Under the pieces are notes generated by a model that did no database searches, was not told the DNA's origin, and was given only the letters and a program-made list of their open reading frames with translations. Shown in pieces: positions 35,358 to 44,996 of a DNA stretch of 64,000 bases; positions within the stretch are counted from its first letter, which is position 1; each line of letters opens with the position of its first letter. Source of the stretch: Candidatus Fermentibacterota bacterium (GTDB taxonomy: Bacteria; JAFGKV01); contig JAFGKV010000134.1 of assembly GCA_016928395.1 (NCBI GenBank), positions 3,583-67,582 of the forward strand, read 5' to 3'. Both the position numbers and the translations under genes were made by a program.

Positions 35358-36167
35358 ATGAGACTAGCCGTGGGAAGCGCGGTGTTCATCGTGGCGCTCG
35401 GCGCCATGACGATCGCCGGCGCGCAGCCCCCCCAAGATCCGGCGGGGCTGGAGGGTGAGAGCGAGGCACTGGGTCTGCCCGTGGTTGACACCGTGACGCT
35501 GGAGCCTGTCCGTGAAGAAGGCCACATCATGGTGAAGCGGGGCTTCATTCAGGATTTGTGGCGCAAGGGCGGCCCGGTGATGTGGGTTCTACTGGCCAAC
35601 TCGGTGTTCGGCATTTCCTTGGTTGTGGAGCGGCTGCTTGCCCTACGACGATCCAAAGTGCTGCCGACATCGTTTCTCAGGAATGTCCGTACCCGATGGC
35701 TTTCCGGCGATGTGAAGGGTGCCTTTGACCTGTGCAGCGAGACCGACATCCCCATCGCCCGGGTGCTCAAGGCGGGTCTCGCCAAGCACGGCAGGGGCGT
35801 GGCGGAGATCGAGCGCGCCATCGAGGCTTCGGGTGGCCATGAGATTCAATCTCTGTCCAAACACCTGCGCACCTTGGGCGCTCTGGCGAGTATCGCTCCT
35901 CTCCTGGGCATTCTGGGTACCGTCACGGGAATGATCAAGGCGTTCAACACCATTGCCGTGAGCGGGTCGCGCCGGCCCGACCTCATCGCCTCGGGTATTT
36001 CGGAGGCTCTCATTACCACGGCCACCGGGCTCTCCATCGGCATTCCGCTGTTCGTGCTGTACCATTACCTCATGGGCAGGGCCGAGCTTCGTACCTGGGA
36101 GATGGAGGAGGTCGCCATCGACATCGTCGAGAATCTCTCACTCCGGAGCGAGGGCATTGAGGTTTAG
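35358..36167 (+). CDS. exbB: ExbB/TolQ/MotA-type proton channel
   Basis: 269 residues from an ATG at 35358 with GAAGGGAG upstream (a GTG at 35343 is possible). An N-terminal signal-like helix is followed by a periplasmic stretch of about 60 residues, then the three-helix MotA/TolQ/ExbB core. The conserved pore helices are GALASIAPLLGILGTVTGMIKAF and ISEALITTATGLSIGIPLFVLYHYL, with the invariant Thr/Gly residues. With ExbD it forms the proton channel that powers TonB. An ExbB with an extra signal peptide and extended N-terminal region is known in FCB and some proteobacterial variants. It overlaps exbD by 11 bases. Confidence 0.93.
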   Translation: MRLAVGSAVFIVALGAMTIAGAQPPQDPAGLEGESEALGLPVVDTVTLEPVREEGHIMVKRGFIQDLWRKGGPVMWVLLANSVFGISLVVERLLALRRSKVLPTSFLRNVRTRWLSGDVKGAFDLCSETDIPIARVLKAGLAKHGRGVAEIERAIEASGGHEIQSLSKHLRTLGALASIAPLLGILGTVTGMIKAFNTIAVSGSRRPDLIASGISEALITTATGLSIGIPLFVLYHYLMGRAELRTWEMEEVAIDIVENLSLRSEGIEV

Positions 36168-36579
36168 AAAGCGCACCCCGGAGGGGATCGAACTGCAAAT
36201 CGTGTCGCTTATCGACGTGGTCTTCCTCCTGTTGATCTTCTTCCTCATGGGTACGACCTTCGTCGACCTCCTGGACAAGCTGGACATCCGCCTGCCGGAA
36301 AGCACGGCGACCACCCGGCAGCAACGCCGCAACCACCTCATCGAGCTGAGCGTAGACGGCCGGATGTTCCTGGACGGGGTCACGGTCACCATGGAGGATC
36401 TGCCTCTCCGGCTGGAACAGGTCTCTTGGGACCCGGGTATGGGAGGAAGAGTCGCTATCATCAAGGCGGACAAGCGAGTCACCCACGGCGACGTCGTCAG
36501 GGTGATGGGCATCTGCAAGAAGGCGGGAGTGCTCCAGGTCGGTATTGCAGCACTGCTGGAAATAGAAGAGGAAGTCTGA
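36157..36579 (+). CDS. exbD: ExbD/TolR biopolymer transport protein
   Basis: 140 residues from a TTG at 36157 inside the end of exbB, the only start that preserves the conserved N-terminus RFRKRTPEGIELQ. One membrane helix carries the essential aspartate in IVSLIDVVFLLLIFFLMGTTF, and a periplasmic alpha/beta domain follows (RNHLIELSVDGRMFLDGVTV, VAIIKADKRVTHGDVVRVMGICKKAG). It is the stator partner of ExbB; the Asp is the proton-conducting residue. Overlap and order show exbB-exbD-tonB is one operon. Confidence 0.93.
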   Translation: MRFRKRTPEGIELQIVSLIDVVFLLLIFFLMGTTFVDLLDKLDIRLPESTATTRQQRRNHLIELSVDGRMFLDGVTVTMEDLPLRLEQVSWDPGMGGRVAIIKADKRVTHGDVVRVMGICKKAGVLQVGIAALLEIEEEV

Positions 36580-36612
36580 GGCGCGGCCGAACGCCGGGCG
36601 TGGAGAGATAGG

Positions 36613-37557
36613 ATGCCAGCAGAAGCCATGGTGTTCCGGAAAGATTCCTTCTGGTCTTCAGGAGTGATAGTATCCCTCCTGGCCCATGTCGTCGTGCTGG
36701 TAAGCCTGAACCAGCTTCCCACGGCCCGGGTCCGCCTTCAGCCCCGGGAACTGATAATGGAGGTTGACCTCATGGAGCCTCCGCCCACGCCCGAACCTCC
36801 GCCTGAATCACCGCCTCAGGAGCGGGGCGAACTTGCCCAGCCTCCCCAGCCAAACCTGCTGGACATGAGCGCCGCGGCGCTGCCCGAGCCAGGGCAGGAC
36901 CTGTTCCGGGATTTGCCTGTGCCCGACCTCGATTTGAGTTACGAATCGCCCCTTGATCTGCAGCAGCCGACCCTCGATCTGACTGAGAGGGATGTACTGC
37001 GATCAGATGCCAAGCAATCGGCCCTTTCGCTGGATGGGGAGTTCCTACCGACTCTGCCGGGCGACAGGCTGGATGTGGGAGGCCGTAGAGACGCCATGGT
37101 GGTTGGGGAAGCCAGCCGCGACGGCCTGGCGCCGGCACCGGTAGGCCCCGGCCATACGCCGCGAACCGTGGGCTATCCCACCGCCAGGCCCACGGAGCGC
37201 ACCAGCGGCCTGGAGAGCTCTCCAGTTCGACCCGCTGGAGCCTCTCGGTCCTTGGGCGTACCCGATAAGCCAACCGTGGGCGCTCCCGGCGAGGTGATGC
37301 CTGGTTCACGGACTCGGAAACGTCTTCGCCTTGTGGAGCCTACCGTGCCCGCGTGGGTCGAGGACCAGGGCATCGAAGCCTATGCGAAAGTACGTTTTCA
37401 GATTCTGGAAGACGGGAGGATCGGCACCATCGAGCTGACCATGTCCTCAGGCTATCGTGAGCTGGACAATCTCGCCATCGGCGCGGTGAAACAGTGGCTG
37501 TATGAACCGGGGCTGGTTGAGTACCGGTCCGTCAGGGTGAACTTCAAGCTACGGTAG
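36613..37557 (+). CDS. tonB: TonB energy transducer
   Basis: 314 residues. A single N-terminal membrane anchor, SGVIVSLLAHVVVLVSL, includes the His typically needed for coupling to ExbB. A Pro-rich stretch (EPPPTPEPPPESPPQERG type, about 55-75) and a long low-complexity linker span the periplasm. The C-terminal TonB domain (about 245-314) has VRFQILEDGRIGTIELTMSSGYRELDNLAIGAVKQWLYEP. It begins 33 bases after exbD. It probably couples the proton gradient to an outer-membrane component; a TPR/barrel protein lies upstream, and a TonB receptor is encoded far away at 59110-61419. Confidence 0.92.
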   Translation: MPAEAMVFRKDSFWSSGVIVSLLAHVVVLVSLNQLPTARVRLQPRELIMEVDLMEPPPTPEPPPESPPQERGELAQPPQPNLLDMSAAALPEPGQDLFRDLPVPDLDLSYESPLDLQQPTLDLTERDVLRSDAKQSALSLDGEFLPTLPGDRLDVGGRRDAMVVGEASRDGLAPAPVGPGHTPRTVGYPTARPTERTSGLESSPVRPAGASRSLGVPDKPTVGAPGEVMPGSRTRKRLRLVEPTVPAWVEDQGIEAYAKVRFQILEDGRIGTIELTMSSGYRELDNLAIGAVKQWLYEPGLVEYRSVRVNFKLR

Positions 37558-37674
37558 TGGGCAGTTCGACAACCACAGCACGAGTGACTGACTGACATGC
37601 GTCCCCTTGCCCCCAGACAACCGGTCTGGGGTGGCGGCTGTGCCCACCCTCCTGCCGTGAGTCTTGAGGCGTCC

Positions 37675-40600
37675 ATGTATCTCCAAGTGCTCACCCTCAA
37701 CGCCCTGTGGATTCGCTGGCGGAAGACCTTCCTGGTCTGGCTCGCTGTCCTCGGCATTGTCGTACCTGCCGTGCCGGCACAGAATGCCGATGCCATTGGG
37801 GCATTCCGGTATGCGGCAGGTCTCTTCGATATGGGCGAGTATGAGCTGGCTGCCGCGGAATTCGACCATGTTCTCTCGTCATTCCCCGGCGACTCCCTGG
37901 CGCCCTCAGCGGCCTACTGGCTGGGAGAGAGCCTCTTCCAGCTGGAGCGATTTGGCGACGCGGCCAACGCGTTCTCCAGGGCGGTACGGCCGAGCGCCGA
38001 CCTGGGATTGCAGGAGGATGCCCGTATGCGCAGGGCCGAGGCATTGTGGGCTGCGGGCGATACGCCGGGAGCGATCCTGGCCTACGAAGCCGTGCTGTCG
38101 GCCCACCCTGTAGGGAAGTATCGGGGCAAGGCGAGCTATTGGCTCGGCAGAGCCTATGTCTCCGCTGGACGAAAAGTGGATGCCGCACGGGTTCTGAGAA
38201 ACGCTGCGGCGTGGGGGGAGGACGCTCTGCAGCGGGCGGAAGCCGCCTACCTCGCAGGTGACATCCTTCGGGAGCTGTCGCGATGCGATGAAGCCGGGGA
38301 GCACTACCGGGATGTGCTGCGGCTTACTCCCCACGGCGCGCACGCTCCCGCGGCCTTGGAGGGTCTGGCCCGATGCGCCATAGACGCTGGAGCATGGGAG
38401 TCGGCGGCCGAGGCGCTCCGCACGCTTACGGAGACATTCCCCACGTCACCGCAGGCCAGCGACGGCAGGTTTCATCTCGCAGAATGCCTCTCAACACTGC
38501 ACCGGCCCACCGAGGCGCTGGCTGCCTACAAGGCCGTCTTGAGAGACGGGGCAGCTCATGCGCTCTGGGACAAGGCCCTGTACGGGGAGGCATGGGCCTA
38601 TGCCGCCGCTGGTGACACAGTGGCCGCATTGGCCTCCTTTGCCCAGTTGGCGACCGATTTCCCCACCAGTGCCCTGGCATCGGAAGCAGCGTTCCGGGAG
38701 GCGCAACTGGCGTACGCCGCCGGTGAACACGCCCGCGCCATCCGGTCCTTCGGTCGCATCATGGCCGACTGGCCAACGTCGGCGTTCGTCTCCTCGGCGC
38801 TGTACTGGAGGGGATGGGCACATCAGAAGCTGGGCGGCCTGCCCCAGGCCGAGCGTGATTTCCTGAACTACGCGGCTTCCTATCCCGATTCACAGTATGC
38901 AGCCAATGCCTTGCTGCTCGCCGGCCTGGCTGCAGTGGACCAGGGCTCATTGTCCAGAGGCGCCGAGGCATTGGAGCGGGCGCGAAAGCAGTACCCGGGT
39001 TCCTCGGTCATGCCCCAGGTGCTGACGGCACTGGCCTCCGCCTATTCAAAGCTGGGTGAGCCCGCCCGAGCCGATGGTGCGCGTTCCCAGCTGGCCGTGA
39101 ACCACCCCGAAACTGAAGAGGGGAGGGCCGCGCTCCTGCAGAAGGGATTCTCTGATCTCGAAGAGGGGCGGGAGTCCGCAGCCTTGGCGAGTCTCTCCAC
39201 TCTCCTCTCGCGCCCCGATATCGGTGAAGATCAGAAGGCCAAGGCGGTCTACTACCTGGCCGAAGCCCACTACCGGCTACACGACTGGGCAGAAGCTGAA
39301 TCGCTGTACGCACGGTCCGAGCTGATGAATGCCGAGGGCGACTTGGAGGATGACAGCGTCTATGGGCGGGCCTGGTCGGCCCTGAAGGCAGGGAAGACCG
39401 AGGAGGCCGGCAGGGTGTTCCAGCGTCTTGCCGTGATGCATCCAGACAGTCCCTTCGCGGCTGAAGCAGCCTTCAGGTACGCCCAGACACTCTATGATCG
39501 AGGGGCATACGAGGATGCGGCTGCAGCCTATGGCGGTCTGGTGAATCGACACGGGGGTAGCGAGTACGCCGACGATGCGGTCTATGCAGGCGCCTGGTCT
39601 TTGGTGAAGAACGGCGCCATAGCCGAGGCGGCGGCCCAGTTTTTGCGGCTGGTGGAGATCTACCCCGCCAGTCCGCTGATTCCCGATGCCTTGTATGATC
39701 TGGGATCCTGCTATAGCCAACTCGATCGCCCCGCAGCCACCGCACGCACTCTGCAACAACTGCTGGAGCAGTATCCACACCACGTCAAGGCTCCAGAAGC
39801 CGCCACCGCTTTGGCCTATGCCTACGACGCGTTGGGACAGCCCGCCCGACGAGACAGCGTCCTATCACAGATGGAGTCTCAGGGCAGCAGCGCCTCGGCT
39901 GCCGCCGCGATGTTGGCATTTGCGGGCGGGAAGATGGAAGGCGATCCCGACGAAGCCCGCGCACTGCTATCCCGCATTATTGCCCGCCACCCGGATTCTC
40001 CCGAGGCAAAGGAGGCCAGGTTGCGGCTCGCGAACTTTCTCACCCAGGAGGGACGCTTCGCCGAGGCCTATGACATGGTTGCGGCCCTGTGTAGTGATGA
40101 CGACGCCCAAATTCTGGGGCGCGCATGTGTGCGTGCGGGTGAGACCCAGTTCGAGATGGCCGAGTACGAAGAGGCCGCCCGTTTCTACCGGATGGCGCTG
40201 GATGAGGGCACCGGGATTGACCGGGGCATTGCATGGTACGGCATCGCGTGGTCGAACCTGGAGTTGGGCCGGCGCGATGCAGCCATCGAAGCCCTGCTGA
40301 GGCTCTTCCGGGAACATCGGCAGAGCCCGGTGTGGACGGATGGCTCCTATCGGCTAGGACAGCTCCTTGCCGATGCCGACCGCAAGAAGGAAGCCGCCGA
40401 TGTGTATGCGGCGTTGGGTGACGATGTGGAGTTAGGCTCCCTGGCCCTGGATGCGACGTATCGCCGTGCCATTCTCCTTCGCGAGCGCAAGGCATATACC
40501 CAGGCAGCAACCCTGCTGCGAAAGGTTGCTGCAGGCAGCGACAGCACTCTCGCGCTGCAGGCCATGCTGGAATTGGGGCGAACCCTCCACGAACAGGGCC

Positions 40601-41148
40601 GCCTGACAGAAGCAACGGACGTATTCATCCAGCTGGCCGGCAGAACCCCTGATGAACGTGCCGCACAACAGGCCATGTACTCCGCCGGCGTGTGTCAAAC
40701 TTCGATGAAGCGGTGGAAGAAGGCCGCCGAATACTTCGGCAAGGCATCTGCCATGCCCGGTCCGAACCGCTCGGACGCACTTCTGGGCGAAGGCTGGGCC
40801 AGAGCCGCGGCGGGAGAGCACCAGAAGGCGTCCCAGCTCTTCGTCACAATCCTGCAGGAAACACCCGACTATGCCAAAGGCGCCGAGGTGGCCTTCAGGC
40901 TTGCCCAGAGCTTGCAGGAATTGGGGCACTATACCCAGGTCGACAGCATTTGCACCGAGCTGGTTGGCCGCCAAGACTGGCCATATCCCGACCGTGCGCT
41001 GTACCTTGGCGCCACCGCCAAGGAGAAGCTGGGAGACACCGAGGGGGCGATTGCCGCCTATCGGGGCTTGATCGAGGAGTATCCTTCCAGCAGTCTTGTG
41101 CCCTATGCAAAGGCGCATGCCGATGCGCTGGCAGGAGAAAAAGGTTGA
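37675..41148 (+). CDS. Very large secreted TPR protein A
   Basis: 1157 residues from an ATG at 37675 with GAGG upstream; the open frame to 37597 lacks a ribosome-binding site. An N-terminal hydrophobic signal (FLVWLAVLGIVVPAVPAQ) is followed by about 30 TPR/Sel1-like helical repeats with the BamD-like consensus YxxGxxxFxxGxYxxAAxxFxxVxxxYPxSxxAxxAxYxxG, for example AIGAFRYAAGLFDMGEYELAAAEFDHVL. TPR arrays of this length form superhelical scaffolds for protein binding, here presumably in the periplasm. It lies 117 bases after tonB and 2 bases before a second TPR protein. Confidence 0.88.
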   Translation: MYLQVLTLNALWIRWRKTFLVWLAVLGIVVPAVPAQNADAIGAFRYAAGLFDMGEYELAAAEFDHVLSSFPGDSLAPSAAYWLGESLFQLERFGDAANAFSRAVRPSADLGLQEDARMRRAEALWAAGDTPGAILAYEAVLSAHPVGKYRGKASYWLGRAYVSAGRKVDAARVLRNAAAWGEDALQRAEAAYLAGDILRELSRCDEAGEHYRDVLRLTPHGAHAPAALEGLARCAIDAGAWESAAEALRTLTETFPTSPQASDGRFHLAECLSTLHRPTEALAAYKAVLRDGAAHALWDKALYGEAWAYAAAGDTVAALASFAQLATDFPTSALASEAAFREAQLAYAAGEHARAIRSFGRIMADWPTSAFVSSALYWRGWAHQKLGGLPQAERDFLNYAASYPDSQYAANALLLAGLAAVDQGSLSRGAEALERARKQYPGSSVMPQVLTALASAYSKLGEPARADGARSQLAVNHPETEEGRAALLQKGFSDLEEGRESAALASLSTLLSRPDIGEDQKAKAVYYLAEAHYRLHDWAEAESLYARSELMNAEGDLEDDSVYGRAWSALKAGKTEEAGRVFQRLAVMHPDSPFAAEAAFRYAQTLYDRGAYEDAAAAYGGLVNRHGGSEYADDAVYAGAWSLVKNGAIAEAAAQFLRLVEIYPASPLIPDALYDLGSCYSQLDRPAATARTLQQLLEQYPHHVKAPEAATALAYAYDALGQPARRDSVLSQMESQGSSASAAAAMLAFAGGKMEGDPDEARALLSRIIARHPDSPEAKEARLRLANFLTQEGRFAEAYDMVAALCSDDDAQILGRACVRAGETQFEMAEYEEAARFYRMALDEGTGIDRGIAWYGIAWSNLELGRRDAAIEALLRLFREHRQSPVWTDGSYRLGQLLADADRKKEAADVYAALGDDVELGSLALDATYRRAILLRERKAYTQAATLLRKVAAGSDSTLALQAMLELGRTLHEQGRLTEATDVFIQLAGRTPDERAAQQAMYSAGVCQTSMKRWKKAAEYFGKASAMPGPNRSDALLGEGWARAAAGEHQKASQLFVTILQETPDYAKGAEVAFRLAQSLQELGHYTQVDSICTELVGRQDWPYPDRALYLGATAKEKLGDTEGAIAAYRGLIEEYPSSSLVPYAKAHADALAGEKG

Positions 41149-41150
41149 CC

Positions 41151-43673
41151 ATGCTTCATTTACTCGCGCTGTGCCTACTATTGATCGGCGGCGGAGAGAC
41201 CCTCGCACCCGACCAGGAACTCTATCTTCAGGGGGCCCAAGCGTTTGACCGTGACGACTTCGGCGTTGCCATGACCAGCTTTGAAGCTCTCCTTCACCGG
41301 CACTCCTCTAGCTCGCTGGCCTGTCCGGCGCACTATGCGCTGGCTGAGACCTACTACAGCCTTCAGCAGTATCAGAAGGCCCTGGCTGAGCTTGATGCGG
41401 TAGACTCTCCGTGTGAGACCCGGGTAGGTCGCGGCCGGGTTCAATGGCGGAGAGCCTGGGTACTGTACCATCTCGGGCGGCTTCCGGCCGCGGGAGAAGC
41501 CTTTCAGCAGGCAAGCACGAGCCCCGACCTCTCCGCCAATGATCAAACCGCAGCCATGGTAATGGTCGGTGACGTCGCGATGGAACAGGGCAGGGCTGCC
41601 GATGCGCTGTCCGCCTACCGGCGCGTCGTCCAGCGCAACATGCCGTCGCCGCTTCTGTGCCAGATTCACTACAAGATCGGGCGAGCAGCACTGACGGAAG
41701 GGGCCTTTACCGAGGCCCAGACTGCGTTCGCCACCGTGGTGCAACTTGACTCCCGTTCCGAATTCGCCGACGATGCCGTCTATGGCCGCGCGTGGGCACT
41801 GCGGAAGCAGAAGAAGCATGAAGGCGCTCGCGCCGCATGGCATCAGCTCATCGTGACCTATGCGCAATCGCCGCTGGCTCTGGAAGCACGATTCCGGATG
41901 GGCGAGGAGTACTATAGCTTAGGGAAGTATCAGGAAGCCATCATGGCGTTCGATACAGTACCCGCCGCCAGCGATTTTGCCGACCATGCCATGTACTGGA
42001 AGGCGTGGGCCGAATACCGGCTGGACCAGTTCTCGAAGGCCGCATACACGTTCAGCCTCATCCGGACCAGTTTTCCCAGATCCCGGCTGGCCACCGATTC
42101 CCAGTTCCGCGCGGCGGATGCCCATCGGGAGGCTGGCCAGTATGAACTGGCCTTGCGAGGGTATCGCGTACTGGTGGAAATGAAACCCAGCGAAGAGTAT
42201 CTCGTCGAGTCGCTCTATGGCATGGCGCAATCCGCGGCCTTCAGCGGCGACCTTTCCGCGGCCGAGAACTATCGCACGCAGCTCTTGTCCACGGGAAAGG
42301 CCGGCGACTTCGCCCCGCGGGCATTCTTCGACCTGGGCGTCGCCGCCTACAACCGCAAGCAGTACGGGCGTGCCATCCGGGAGTTCTCCACGCTCCTCTC
42401 CCAGTACCCCGCCCACAGCCTGGCGAACGAAACCTGGTACCACTTGGGGTTGAGCCACTTGCGCGATGAGCGTTATGGCGAGGCCAGAAACGCGTTCCAG
42501 CGCACCATCAAGGCTGCGCCCAACAGCGAGACCGCCTCTCTGGCGGCCTATCAGTTGGGCTGGGCGTACTTCCGTGATGGCGAGTTTGACCGCGCCGCCG
42601 AGCAGTTCAATGAGGTGAGCAGACGGGGCGGCCCCCGGGCCACAGACGCCCTGTATCGCTCTGGCGACGCTCTGTACAACGCCGGCCGATACACAGACGC
42701 CATCGCAGTGTATCAACAAGTCATCGACATGGCCCCGGGCTCTGAGCTGGCTGCCACGGCCCAGAACTCCATCGGGTGGTGTTATGAACGGCTGAGCCGG
42801 CCGGCCGAGGCCATTGGCGCCTTCCATGTGGTCGTCGATCGCTACCCCCAGAGCCTTGTGTGGGACGACTCTGCCTACAAGATTGCCGAATACTACCACG
42901 GTGCCGGAGACTACACGCTGTCGATTCCTATCCTCGAGGCGTTGCGCAGCGCCCCGGGTTCGCCTTTCTGGGAGAGCAGCCTGCTGATGCTGGGCAGCGA
43001 TCTCTGGAAGACTGGCCGTAAGCGTGAGGCTCGAAGCGTGATCGAGTCTCTCCTGTCCAGGAGAGACTCGCCTCTCAGGCCCGACGGTCTGCTACTGCTC
43101 GCCGACGCCAGTTGGGATGATCGTGACTGGGACCAGGCTCAGGCCCGCTATGCGCAATTCGCCGAGGAGTACCCTTCCAGTGAATCAGCCGCCCTGGCGT
43201 TCCTGCGTGTGGCGGAATCCTATGCTGCACAAGAACTCTGGGACAAGGCAGCCGAGGCGTTCACCCGCGCTTCCGTGGCCGGAGCGCCTCGCGCCTCCTG
43301 CCTCGCGGGCACCTGCAAGGCAGCGGCCAACGTAGGCCGATGCGCCGAGGCCGAGAACGCCGCGCGAACAATGGAGACAGACTTCCCCACCGACGCCCGA
43401 ACCGCCGACGCCCAGTTCTGGGCCGGGAACTGCTATGTAGGCACGGGAGACGATGAAACGGCCGCGCGCCTCCTACTTAAGGTGCCCATCTTGTATCCTG
43501 ACAGTGACCAGGCTGACGACGCCCTGCTGCTGGCAGCCCGTGCACGGTTGAGGCAGGGCCGCGGCGACCAGGCAGAGCGGCATCTTCGGCTCCTTCTCGA
43601 GAAGTACCCTGCCTCGGAGCTGCGAGGACAGGCTGAAAGGCTCCTGGCATCCATGGAAGGGGGGACACGATGA
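41151..43673 (+). CDS. Very large secreted TPR protein B
   Basis: 840 residues from an ATG at 41151, two bases after the stop of protein A; the open frame extending back into protein A is a shadow. A short signal peptide (LHLLALCLLLIGGGETLA) and more than 20 TPR units follow, each like AFFDLGVAAYNRKQYGRAIREFSTLLSQYPAHSLANETWYHLG. The repeats share the YPxSxxAxxAxxxLG spacing of YbgF/CpoB and BamD proteins, which work with Tol/Ton systems. Its stop overlaps the next gene by 4 bases. It is probably a periplasmic scaffold partner of protein A. Confidence 0.88.
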   Translation: MLHLLALCLLLIGGGETLAPDQELYLQGAQAFDRDDFGVAMTSFEALLHRHSSSSLACPAHYALAETYYSLQQYQKALAELDAVDSPCETRVGRGRVQWRRAWVLYHLGRLPAAGEAFQQASTSPDLSANDQTAAMVMVGDVAMEQGRAADALSAYRRVVQRNMPSPLLCQIHYKIGRAALTEGAFTEAQTAFATVVQLDSRSEFADDAVYGRAWALRKQKKHEGARAAWHQLIVTYAQSPLALEARFRMGEEYYSLGKYQEAIMAFDTVPAASDFADHAMYWKAWAEYRLDQFSKAAYTFSLIRTSFPRSRLATDSQFRAADAHREAGQYELALRGYRVLVEMKPSEEYLVESLYGMAQSAAFSGDLSAAENYRTQLLSTGKAGDFAPRAFFDLGVAAYNRKQYGRAIREFSTLLSQYPAHSLANETWYHLGLSHLRDERYGEARNAFQRTIKAAPNSETASLAAYQLGWAYFRDGEFDRAAEQFNEVSRRGGPRATDALYRSGDALYNAGRYTDAIAVYQQVIDMAPGSELAATAQNSIGWCYERLSRPAEAIGAFHVVVDRYPQSLVWDDSAYKIAEYYHGAGDYTLSIPILEALRSAPGSPFWESSLLMLGSDLWKTGRKREARSVIESLLSRRDSPLRPDGLLLLADASWDDRDWDQAQARYAQFAEEYPSSESAALAFLRVAESYAAQELWDKAAEAFTRASVAGAPRASCLAGTCKAAANVGRCAEAENAARTMETDFPTDARTADAQFWAGNCYVGTGDDETAARLLLKVPILYPDSDQADDALLLAARARLRQGRGDQAERHLRLLLEKYPASELRGQAERLLASMEGGTR

Positions 43674-44986
43674 GACGGTGGCTGATCCCCCTTGTCTTCG
43701 CGGGGGCGCTCCACGCACAGACACCGTCGGTGGCGCAACCGGGAAAGATCGAGCCGCCTGAGGAAGAGATAACGGTCTTCGGCGAGCAGAAGCAACGCCT
43801 CCAGATGCGTCGCGATGCCCGCGAACTGGCCCTTCTTGAGGAGTCTCTGCGAACTCGATTCGGGCTCAATCGTCCAAGTGCGTCTCCCGATCGACTTCTC
43901 GACCGTGGGGTCGTTCTCCTGAATTGCGCGGGACTGGAAGCCCAGTCACGGCCCGGAGGAGCGGAGGTCTTCATTGACGGCAGCATAGCCGGCGAGACTC
44001 CAGTGTCAGCGAGCGGTCTTCCCAGCGGCCGTCATATCGTGGCCATGCGGCACCGCGGGTACGAACTGTGGACCGCCCCGGTGCTTTTCCCGCCTTGGGG
44101 TACCGCACGAGTCACCGCCAGCTTGGACCGGAGAATCTCCTACGAACTCAGCGCCGTGTGGCGAACCGAAGACGCCCAGGATCGGCCCAGTGGTCTGGCT
44201 GTGCTTCGACCGGGAGAGGTGTTTGTATCGGGTGGCGGCACGGTGAAGCTGTGGGCGCGAGGCAAACCTCAACGAGATCTTCGCGCCGACGGGATGGTTG
44301 AGCCAAGGGGTATGGCCCTCTCACCCTCGAAACAGCATTTGTACGTAGCGGATCCTGGATGCCATACCGTCTGGTGTATCGATGCCGCGACCGGCCGCCT
44401 CATACGGCGCCTTACCGAAGGAAGCGGTCAACCCCTCCATCAGCCCACCGATGTTGCCGTGGCGGAAGACGGACGTGTCCTGGTGTGCGATTCGGGCAAT
44501 CACCGATTGGTCTGGTTCAACGCCGACGGCCAATGGGTGGAGACGTGGGGAAAACGGGGGGATGACCAGGGGATGTTTCGGCATCCCGAGGGCGCCGCCA
44601 TCGATGAGAACGGCGCGGTGTACGTTGCCGACTGGGGAAACAACCGTATTCAAGTACTGGCACCCAAGGGGGCAGTGCTGCGTGTGTTTGGCCAGCAGGG
44701 CATGGCACCGGGGCAACTCCAGGGACCGACAGAAGTATGCCTTGAGGAAGGGGGCTACCTGCTGGTCGTAGATTCGTTCAACGATCGGGTGCAGCGGTTC
44801 AGGCGTGACGGCACTATTGTCAGCGTGCTTCCGGAGGCTCGCGGCCTCGGCACCTTCACCAAACCATTCAGCGCCGCATTGGATCCCTCGGGGCTCGTCT
44901 ATGTCACCCAACGCGACCGTCACGGCATTTTGGTGCTGCGACAAGTGTGGGAGCAGGGGTACATGAGCGCCGTGCTCAGGCCCTGA
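43670..44986 (+). CDS. Secreted PEGA plus NHL beta-propeller protein
   Basis: 438 residues with a signal peptide (WLIPLVFAGALHAQ). Residues about 95-150 form a PEGA domain (SRPGGAEVFIDGSIAGETPVSASGLPSGRHIVAMR). From about 165 an NHL six-bladed propeller follows with repeats such as LHQPTDVAVAEDGRVLVCDSGNHRLVWFNADGQ and FRHPEGAAIDENGAVYVADWGNNRIQVL. Both domains are extracytoplasmic binding modules, PEGA often linked to the cell surface or peptidoglycan. The start overlaps TPR protein B by 4 bases, making it the last member of the barrel/ExbBD/TonB/TPR run. Function unknown. Confidence 0.88.
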   Translation: MRRWLIPLVFAGALHAQTPSVAQPGKIEPPEEEITVFGEQKQRLQMRRDARELALLEESLRTRFGLNRPSASPDRLLDRGVVLLNCAGLEAQSRPGGAEVFIDGSIAGETPVSASGLPSGRHIVAMRHRGYELWTAPVLFPPWGTARVTASLDRRISYELSAVWRTEDAQDRPSGLAVLRPGEVFVSGGGTVKLWARGKPQRDLRADGMVEPRGMALSPSKQHLYVADPGCHTVWCIDAATGRLIRRLTEGSGQPLHQPTDVAVAEDGRVLVCDSGNHRLVWFNADGQWVETWGKRGDDQGMFRHPEGAAIDENGAVYVADWGNNRIQVLAPKGAVLRVFGQQGMAPGQLQGPTEVCLEEGGYLLVVDSFNDRVQRFRRDGTIVSVLPEARGLGTFTKPFSAALDPSGLVYVTQRDRHGILVLRQVWEQGYMSAVLRP

Positions 44987-44996
44987 AGCATCTCGA

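Noticed and set aside
40692-41150. Longer TPR protein B starting within protein A
   Set aside because: The extension is a shadow of protein A's coding frame; the ATG at 41151 gives a signal peptide.
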